Source of the DNA: Microbacteriaceae bacterium
GTDB taxonomy: Bacteria > Actinomycetota > Actinomycetes > Actinomycetales > Microbacteriaceae
Direction: 5' to 3'
Assembly: GCA_025463615.1 (NCBI GenBank)
Contig: JAODAU010000416.1
Span: forward strand, 1 to 5,435
DNA length: 5,435 nt
The stretch's first letter is position 1; each line of letters opens with the position of its first letter. A model generated the notes under the pieces. The model saw nothing but the letters and a program-made list of their open reading frames with translations, ran no database searches and was not told the DNA's origin. Below are positions 1-4,777 of this stretch, one piece after another. The position numbers and the translations under genes are program-made.

Positions 1-467
1 TACCACGACGCCTTGGTCTCGGTGCCGCTCGCCAGCGCGATCACGGTGGTGCCGGTGTCGGTGGTGTTGTGCAGCAGCACCCAGCCCGAGTGCTCCAGCA
101 CGGCGACGAGCGACTGCGCCACCTGCGACGGGTCGGTGGTCGGCGTGAGCGTGATCGTGCGCAGCACGCCCCACGCGTCGCCCGCCTTGCCCGTGTTGGT
201 GACGAGCACCGAGTGATTGTCCACGTAGACGATCGAGCTCGGGATGATGAGGTCGTCGATCGCGTCGGCGAGCCGCTCGGTCTCCTTCTGCGCCGAGGCG
301 GCGGTGAGCGGCGGCGCGACGGTCGGGCGCAGGGCCGGGTCGGCGATGGTCGCGCTCGGCGTGGGGGTCGGGCTGCCGCTCGACGACGGCTTCGGCATGC
401 AGCCCGTGAGCAGCAGGGCGGCGAGCACCACGGACGCCGCGGCGGCGAGAACGCGGCCCCTAAGCAC
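1..467 (-). CDS. Small secreted lipoprotein of unknown function (C-terminus cut off by left window edge)
   Basis: This reading frame has no stop before the left edge, so about 155 residues are visible and the C-terminus is missing. Read from the GTG at 467, residues 1-23 form a short lipoprotein signal: R3 and R5, a hydrophobic core rich in Ala/Val/Leu, then the lipobox L20-T21-G22-C23, so Cys23 should be lipidated and the protein held on the outer face of the membrane. Residues about 25-55 are a Ser/Pro/Thr-rich linker of the kind that spans the actinobacterial cell wall. The rest looks globular, with a hydrophobic stretch around 'SIVYVDNHSVLVTNTG' and an 'LEHSGWVLLHNTTDTG' segment. I do not recognise a family. 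The start overlaps the cysteine desulfurase stop (460-462) by 8 nt; an in-frame GTG at 473 is also possible, and neither has a clear Shine-Dalgarno, so translation is probably coupled to the upstream gene. No catalytic motif is visible. The lipoprotein call is firm; the function is unknown. Confidence 0.82.
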   Translation of the reverse strand, partial: MLRGRVLAAAASVVLAALLLTGCMPKPSSSGSPTPTPSATIADPALRPTVAPPLTAASAQKETERLADAIDDLIIPSSIVYVDNHSVLVTNTGKAGDAWGVLRTITLTPTTDPSQVAQSLVAVLEHSGWVLLHNTTDTGTTVIALASGTETKASW

Positions 468-1623
468 GCGCACCCACGGCCCGGTCGGCGAAGCCCGCGC
501 GCCGGGCCCGCGCGAACGCGTCGGGCAGCGCGGCGAGGAAGCGGTCGACGTCCTCCTCGGTGGTCGTGTGGCCGACGGTGATCCGCAGCGCGCCGCGCGC
601 CTCCTCGGGCGGGATTCCCATGCCCAGCAGCACGTGCGAGAGCTCGGGGATGCCGGCCCGGCAGGCGGAGCCGGTCGAGACGGAGACGCCGGCGGCATCC
701 AGCAGGAAGAGCAGGGAGTCGCCCTCGCAGCCGGGGAACGTGAAGTGCGCGTTGTTGTCGAGGCGGCTCTCGCGGTCGCCACGAAGTTGCGCGTCGGGCA
801 CCGCCGCGAGCACGCCGTCGATCACGCGGTCGCGGAGGGCGGCGAGGTCGGGCGCGGGGTGGGCAGCGGCGACGCCGAACGCGATCGCGGCGGGGGCATC
901 CTGGGTGCCGGAGCGCACGTCGCGCTGCTGGCCTCCGCCGTGGATGAGCGGCACGACCTCGCTCGACCGCGCGAGCACCAGCGCGCCGATGCCGAGCGGC
1001 CCACCGATCTTGTGCGCCGAGACGCTGAGCGCGGCGAGCCCGGACGACGCGAAGTCGATGGGCACGTGGCGGTAGGCCGAGATCGCGTCGACGTGCACGG
1101 GCACACCGTGGCCGGCGGCAAGCGCGACGACCTCCTCGATGGGCTGGAGGGTGCCCACCTCGTTGTTGGCCATCAGCAGGGTGACGAGCGCGACATCCCC
1201 GTGGGTCTCGAGCGCCTCGGCGAGGGCGTCGAGGCGGATACGCCCGGTGCCGTCGACGGGGATCCACTCGATCACCGCGCCCTCGGAGCGCTCCAGCCAC
1301 TCGACCGTGTCGATCGTCGCGTGGTGCTCGCCGAGCGGCACGAGGATGCGGTTGGCCCCGATCGCCGCCCGCCGCGCCCAGAACAAGCCCTTGATTGCAA
1401 GGTTCACGCTCTCGGTTCCGCCCGAGGTGAAGACGACCTCGATCGGCTCGCAGCCGAGGGATCCGGCGACGCGCTCACGAGCCTCCTCGAGCAGCCGCTT
1501 CGCGTTCTGCCCCTGGCTGTGGATGGATGACGGGTTACCCACAATCGCCAGTGCGTCGGTGTACGCGGCGATCGCCTCCGGCAGCATGGGAGTGGTCGCC
1601 GCATGGTCCAGGTAGACGGGCAA
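460..1623 (-). CDS. iscS: Cysteine desulfurase, group I IscS/NifS type (PLP-dependent)
   Basis: Converts L-cysteine to L-alanine and leaves a persulfide on its active-site cysteine, which is passed on for Fe-S cluster assembly or tRNA thiolation in the cytoplasm. The 387-residue length is normal. It opens with YLDHAATTP (4-12). Visible motifs are the PLP-phosphate loop TSGGTE (66-71), the 'GEHHA' histidine H100 that stacks on PLP, NNE (153-155), D179 that contacts the pyridine nitrogen, the Schiff-base lysine K205 in SAHK, the GGGQQRDVRSGT segment (229-240), the catalytic C321 in STGSACRAG, and R347 in LRITVGHTT. The short loop around C321 marks group I. The overall pattern recalls mycobacterial IscS (Rv3025c). 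Odd point: the usual Gln three residues after the PLP aspartate (VDAxQ) is Ser182 here. The start is TTG, supported by GGAG six bases upstream and by the family N-terminus. In mycobacteria an mnmA/trmU gene follows; here a lipoprotein follows, overlapping by 8 nt. The class is certain; the sulfur acceptor is not. Confidence 0.95.
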   Translation of the reverse strand: MPVYLDHAATTPMLPEAIAAYTDALAIVGNPSSIHSQGQNAKRLLEEARERVAGSLGCEPIEVVFTSGGTESVNLAIKGLFWARRAAIGANRILVPLGEHHATIDTVEWLERSEGAVIEWIPVDGTGRIRLDALAEALETHGDVALVTLLMANNEVGTLQPIEEVVALAAGHGVPVHVDAISAYRHVPIDFASSGLAALSVSAHKIGGPLGIGALVLARSSEVVPLIHGGGQQRDVRSGTQDAPAAIAFGVAAAHPAPDLAALRDRVIDGVLAAVPDAQLRGDRESRLDNNAHFTFPGCEGDSLLFLLDAAGVSVSTGSACRAGIPELSHVLLGMGIPPEEARGALRITVGHTTTEEDVDRFLAALPDAFARARRAGFADRAVGARA

Positions 1624-1629
1624 CGGAGA

Positions 1630-1633
1630 CTCC
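1630..1633 (-). promoter_or_regulatory. Shine-Dalgarno for the cysteine desulfurase TTG start
   Basis: On the minus strand GGAG lies six bases before the TTG at 1623-1621. This fixes an uncommon TTG start: translation from it gives the expected N-terminus (PVYLDHAATTP), and there is no in-frame ATG nearby that would keep that conserved segment. Confidence 0.7.
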
Positions 1634-1636
1634 GAA

Positions 1637-1656
1637 GGGCGAGGGAAGGGAATGGG
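1637..1656 (+). other. Four-run G-quadruplex motif in the divergent promoter region
   Basis: The plus strand reads GGG-CGA-GGG-AA-GGG-AAT-GGG, four runs of three G separated by loops of 3, 2 and 3 bases, which matches the strict G3+N1-7 quadruplex pattern. It begins 14 bp upstream of the desulfurase start codon, on the strand that is template for that gene, and ends 42 bp before the glgX start. It is the only strict four-run match I noticed in the window. Folding in vivo is not shown by sequence alone. Confidence 0.6.
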
Positions 1657-1685
1657 CGTGTAACAAGCGCGAATTACGCAGTCAT

Positions 1686-1691
1686 TACTCT
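1686..1691 (+). promoter_or_regulatory. Candidate -10 element for a leaderless glgX transcript
   Basis: TACTCT fits the actinobacterial TANNNT -10 consensus. Transcription starting about 7-8 bases after its last T would begin at or next to the GTG at 1699, giving a leaderless mRNA. This agrees with the lack of any Shine-Dalgarno just before that GTG. No convincing -35 hexamer is seen 16-19 bases upstream, so the call is tentative. Confidence 0.4.
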
Positions 1692-1698
1692 AGAACGC

Positions 1699-3738
1699 GT
1701 GCCTGAGACTGACCCGCTGACCAACCTGGGCGTGCGCCCCACGCCCGACGGCGGAGAGATCCGCGTCTGGTCGGCGAGCGCGACGGCGATGGACCTCTGC
1801 ATCTTCGACGAGCGTGACGCCACCTGGGTGGCCGAGACCGTGCCGCTGCAGAAGGATGCCGCCAACGTCTGGTCCGCCCGCAGCCCCCTCCTCGTCCCGG
1901 GCGTGCGCTACTCGCTGAAGGCCGCCGGCCCCAAGGGACCGACCCATAGATTCAACCCGGCCGTCAACCTCATCGACCCGTATGCGCGTGGCCTCGCCCG
2001 CACCGCGAACGGCGAGTGGCGCTCCTACGTGCAGGACGACGCGTTCGACTGGGCGGGGGTGGCGAAGCCGAACACCCCGCTCGACCACACCGTGATCTAC
2101 GAGGCGCACGCGCGCGGGATCTCCAAGCTCAACCCGGCCGTGCCCGAGGAGCTCCGCGGCACGTACGCCGGGCTCGCCCACGAGACCGCGATCGGCTACC
2201 TCAAGGACCTCGGGGTGACGGCGATCGAGCTGCTGCCCGTGCACCAGTTCGTGAGCGAGCAGCGGCTCATCAAGCAGGGCCTGCGCAACTACTGGGGCTA
2301 CAACACCCTCAACTTCTTCACGCCGCACGCCGCGTACGCCTCGAAGGAGGCGCAGTTCGGCGGCACGGGCGCCGTGCTGCGCGAGTTCAAGGGCATGGTG
2401 AAGCTGCTGCACGAGGCCGGGCTCGAAGTCATCCTCGACGTGGTCTACAACCACACCGCGGAGGAGGGCCGCGACGGCCCCACCACCTCGCTGCGCGGCC
2501 TCGACAACGCCAACTACTACCGGCAGGACGCCAAGGGCAACTACATCGACGTGACCGGATGCGGCAACACGGTCAACTTCGCCCAGCCCGTCGCCCAGCG
2601 GCTCGTGCTCGACTCGCTGCGCTACTGGGCCAACGAGGTGCAGGTCGACGGATTCCGGTTCGACCTCGCCGCGACGCTGGGGCGCGACGCGAACGTGAAC
2701 TTCGACCCGAAGCATCCACTGCTCGAGGCGATCATCGACGACCCGCAGCTGCAGGGCGTGAAGATGATCGCCGAGCCGTGGGACGTGGGGATGGGCGGCT
2801 GGCAGGTCGGCAACTTCGAGCGCGGCTGGTCCGAGTGGAACGACGACTACCGCGACCGGGTGCGCAACTTCTGGCTCACCGACATCGGCGCCTCGCGCGC
2901 GAACGGGGTCGCGCCGATCGGCATCGGGCCGCTGGCATCCAAGCTGTCGGGGTCTGCGGGGGTGTTCTCGCAGGAGCGTGGGCCACTGGCATCCGTCAAC
3001 TTCGTCACGGCGCACGACGGGTTCACGCTGGCCGACCTCACCGCGTACAACCAGAAGCACAACCTCGGCAACGGCGAGAACAACCGCGACGGCACGAACG
3101 ACAACCACTCCTTCAACTACGGCGTGGAGGGACCGACGCACGACGCCGCCATCCTCGCGGCGCGGGAGAAGGCCACGCGCAACCTCCTCGGCACGCTGCT
3201 GCTCTCGGCCGGCCTGCCGATGATCACGGCCGGCGACGAGTTCGGCCGCAGCCAGCGCGGCAACAACAACGCCTATTGCCACGACAGCGAGCTCACCTGG
3301 CTGCCGTGGGAGCACGAGGACTGGCAGGACGAGCTGCTGCTGGTCTCGCAGAAGCTGCTGCGGCTGCGCCGCGAGAACCCGGCGCTGCGGCCGGTGCGGT
3401 TCGGAAAGTTCGGTGAGACGGTGCCGAGCGCCAGCCAGATGGACTGGTACAACAAAGAGGGCCTCTCCATGTCCATCAAGGACTGGGACTCCCCCACGCA
3501 GCGCACGCTGCAGTACCTCGCGGCGTCGACCCCCGAGTTCGAGGAGTTCAACCGCATCCTGCTCATCGTGCACGGCCTGGAGGCGCCCGAGACGGTCTGC
3601 CTGCCCGAGCACCAGGGCGTCGAGTCGTACGAACTGCTGTGGAACAGCGCGGATGACCACGCCCCCACCGCCATCCACGCCCCGGGCACCGAGCTGGTGC
3701 TGGCCCCCACCTCGATGCAGTTGTTCCGGGCGAACTGA
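1699..3738 (+). CDS. glgX: Glycogen debranching enzyme GlgX (GH13, isoamylase type)
   Basis: Hydrolyses alpha-1,6 branch points of glycogen, typically the short limit branches left by phosphorylase, in the cytoplasm. From the GTG at 1699 the product is 679 residues, within the family range. An N-terminal CBM48-like beta domain (about 1-110, starting PLTNLGVRPT) precedes the GH13 barrel. All four GH13 signature regions are intact: region I DVVYNH (247-252), region II GFRFDLA with nucleophile D322 and R320, region III IAEPWD with acid/base E359, and region IV TAHDGF with H439-D440. The isoamylase/GlgX-typical segments NYWGYN (197-202), NHSFNYG (469-475) and MITAGDEFGRSQRGNNNAY (508-526) are present. 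The C-terminal all-beta domain is about 575-679. The only other in-frame start, ATG 1603, would overlap the divergent desulfurase gene and add 32 residues unlike the family. In some actinobacteria the homologue (treX) sits with treY/treZ; here neither flanks it, so a glycogen role is more likely. The gene runs into ybaK by a 1-nt overlap. Confidence 0.95.
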   Translation: MPETDPLTNLGVRPTPDGGEIRVWSASATAMDLCIFDERDATWVAETVPLQKDAANVWSARSPLLVPGVRYSLKAAGPKGPTHRFNPAVNLIDPYARGLARTANGEWRSYVQDDAFDWAGVAKPNTPLDHTVIYEAHARGISKLNPAVPEELRGTYAGLAHETAIGYLKDLGVTAIELLPVHQFVSEQRLIKQGLRNYWGYNTLNFFTPHAAYASKEAQFGGTGAVLREFKGMVKLLHEAGLEVILDVVYNHTAEEGRDGPTTSLRGLDNANYYRQDAKGNYIDVTGCGNTVNFAQPVAQRLVLDSLRYWANEVQVDGFRFDLAATLGRDANVNFDPKHPLLEAIIDDPQLQGVKMIAEPWDVGMGGWQVGNFERGWSEWNDDYRDRVRNFWLTDIGASRANGVAPIGIGPLASKLSGSAGVFSQERGPLASVNFVTAHDGFTLADLTAYNQKHNLGNGENNRDGTNDNHSFNYGVEGPTHDAAILAAREKATRNLLGTLLLSAGLPMITAGDEFGRSQRGNNNAYCHDSELTWLPWEHEDWQDELLLVSQKLLRLRRENPALRPVRFGKFGETVPSASQMDWYNKEGLSMSIKDWDSPTQRTLQYLAASTPEFEEFNRILLIVHGLEAPETVCLPEHQGVESYELLWNSADDHAPTAIHAPGTELVLAPTSMQLFRAN

Positions 3739-4211
3739 TGGCGGGGACGCCCGCCACGGTCGCGCTCACCGCCCTCGGGATCCCGTTCGTCGAGCACGAG
3801 TACGCGCACGACGCGAACACCACGAGCTTCGGTCTCGAGGCTGCCGAGGTGCTCGGTGCCGACCCCGACCGGGTGTTCAAGACCCTGCTGGCGGATGCCG
3901 ACGGCACGCTCGTCGTCGGGATCGTGCCGGTGAGCGGCAAGCTCGACCTCAAGGCGCTCGCCCTCGCCGTGGGCGCCAAGAAGGCGGAGATGGCGGACCC
4001 GAAACTCGCCGAACGCAGGACGGGTTACGTGGTCGGCGGCATCAGCCCGATCGGGCAGAAGACGCGGCTCGACACCGTTCTCGACGAGACCGCGGAGCTG
4101 TTCGACACCATCCTCGTGAGCGGCGGGCGCCGCGGCTTCGACATCGAGCTCTCGCCCGCCGACCTGGTGCGGGCGACGGGCGCGACCATCGCGGCGATCG
4201 CCCGCGACTAG
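3738..4211 (+). CDS. ybaK: Cys-tRNA(Pro)/Cys-tRNA(Cys) deacylase, YbaK family
   Basis: Trans-editing enzyme that hydrolyses cysteine mischarged on tRNA(Pro) by prolyl-tRNA synthetase, protecting against Cys-for-Pro errors. At 157 residues it is the normal single-domain size. Features seen: the N-terminal 'TPATVALTALGIPFVEHEY' strand-helix (4-22), VFKTLLA with K48 corresponding to the lysine essential in this family, GKLDLKALA (67-75), GGISPIGQKTRLDTVLDE (100-117) which is the family's most conserved segment, and VSGGRRGFDIELSPADL (127-143). Bare ProX or PrdX relatives edit alanine, but the KTL, LDLK and GGISPIGQ set favours YbaK. Its ATG overlaps the glgX stop (TGATG, 1 nt) and no Shine-Dalgarno is visible, so translation is probably coupled to glgX and the two share an mRNA. 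Its TAG stop lies in the same CTAG as the stop of the convergent peptidase gene. Assignment is secure; the link to glycogen metabolism appears to be transcriptional only. Confidence 0.93.
   Translation: MAGTPATVALTALGIPFVEHEYAHDANTTSFGLEAAEVLGADPDRVFKTLLADADGTLVVGIVPVSGKLDLKALALAVGAKKAEMADPKLAERRTGYVVGGISPIGQKTRLDTVLDETAELFDTILVSGGRRGFDIELSPADLVRATGATIAAIARD
4208..4211. other. Shared CTAG: overlapping convergent stop codons of ybaK and the signal peptidase
   Basis: The tetranucleotide CTAG is its own reverse complement. TAG at 4209-4211 ends ybaK on the plus strand and TAG at 4210-4208 ends the peptidase gene on the minus strand. No intergenic hairpin terminator can fit here, so any terminators must lie inside the opposing coding sequences. 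Confidence 0.85.
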
Positions 4212-4777
4212 CGCGCGCTCCGCCTCCGCTCGACGGCCGCGCGCGCCAGCATCACGCCCGCGTACAGGAACAGCAGCACTGCGACCGCGGGGATGAGCCA
4301 CCGGCCGCCCGCGCTGCCCATCGCCGTGTTCACCCAGCCGAGCAGCGGGATGCTGTACCAGAGCACCCCGCGCACCTGGGCGGATGAGACGGGCGCGGCA
4401 TCCGGCAGGTCGTTGTTGTCTCCCCTGGTCACGAATGTGGTGCGGCCGAGGGTGTCCGTCGAGCGCGACACCACCCGGTGGCTCACGACCGCGGGCTCGC
4501 CGGGCGAGAGCTGGTAGGTCACGACCTGGCCGACCCGGATGTCGTCGATCGGCACCGGCCGGATCACGATCAGCGTGCCCGGCGGCAACCCCGGCTCCAT
4601 CGACCGCGTGAGCACCGTGAGCGCGGTGCCGCCGGCGACGCGCGGCACGACCGCGGTGAGAGCGACGATCGCCAGCACGGCCACCAGCACGACGACGCTG
4701 AACGAGAGGCCGAGGTAGTGCCCGAACGACCGCTCGACGCTGCGGGCGCGATGCCGCTCGGCGGCGACTGCGGTCAT
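4208..4777 (-). CDS. sipW: Signal peptidase I, SipW/ER type (S26B, Ser-His)
   Basis: Membrane peptidase that removes signal peptides from exported proteins. The 189 residues contain a cytoplasmic Arg-rich N-tail (8-16), a first membrane segment (about 23-46), the extracytoplasmic catalytic domain, a second membrane segment (about 160-180) and a basic tail ending RRRSAR. The nucleophile is S59 in LTRSMEPGLPPGT; the general base is a histidine, H100 in VVSHRVV, not the lysine of ordinary bacterial LepB; RGDNND (118-123) supplies D120 of the third conserved box. A Ser-His pair with a C-terminal membrane helix is typical of the archaeal/ER/SipW class, which in Bacillus processes biofilm proteins such as TasA. 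The ATG overlaps the stop of the surface-protein gene upstream (ATGA, 4 nt), so the two are probably co-translated and functionally linked. The upstream GGGGGTGA is only a weak Shine-Dalgarno. The gene ends in a CTAG shared with the ybaK stop. The family call is strong; substrates are inferred from the neighbour. Confidence 0.92.
   Translation of the reverse strand: MTAVAAERHRARSVERSFGHYLGLSFSVVVLVAVLAIVALTAVVPRVAGGTALTVLTRSMEPGLPPGTLIVIRPVPIDDIRVGQVVTYQLSPGEPAVVSHRVVSRSTDTLGRTTFVTRGDNNDLPDAAPVSSAQVRGVLWYSIPLLGWVNTAMGSAGGRWLIPAVAVLLFLYAGVMLARAAVERRRSAR

Larger units (their letters stand above)
1624..1698. promoter_or_regulatory. Divergent intergenic region between the cysteine desulfurase and glgX
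   Basis: These 75 bases are the only real intergenic gap in the window and must carry the promoters of both divergent genes, unless those extend into coding sequence. The half next to the desulfurase is purine-rich on the plus strand and contains a four-run G tract (1637-1656). The half next to glgX (about 1660-1695) is clearly more A/T-rich than its surroundings, as expected of a promoter. On the plus strand a TANNNT -10 candidate lies at 1686-1691. On the minus strand TAGAGT (1692-1687) is the only TANNNT hexamer I found, and no good -35 accompanies either. No obvious operator palindrome beyond the six-base TCTAGA at 1689-1694. That this is a promoter region follows from gene layout; the individual elements are tentative. 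Confidence 0.6.

Noticed and set aside
244..1530. 428-codon plus-strand open frame across the desulfurase and lipoprotein genes
   Set aside because: The product is Arg/Gly/Asp/Glu-rich without family features, and the minus strand encodes an intact desulfurase plus a lipoprotein signal over the same bases.
1652..1663. Three-codon leader ORF (Met-Gly-Val-stop) after a purine-rich tract
   Set aside because: The purine tract abuts the ATG with no proper spacing, the ORF is too short to judge, and if glgX is leaderless it would not be transcribed. Chance is the simpler explanation.
1603..1698. Upstream ATG 1603 as the glgX start
   Set aside because: It would place 32 basic, non-family residues before the normal GlgX N-terminus and overlap the 5' end of the divergent desulfurase gene.
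1690..3678. 662-codon open frame antisense to glgX
   Set aside because: It mirrors almost the whole of glgX in one frame, its product is low-complexity Val/Arg/Glu/Leu with no recognisable motif, and the plus strand carries all GH13 catalytic regions. Long antisense frames are expected at this GC content.
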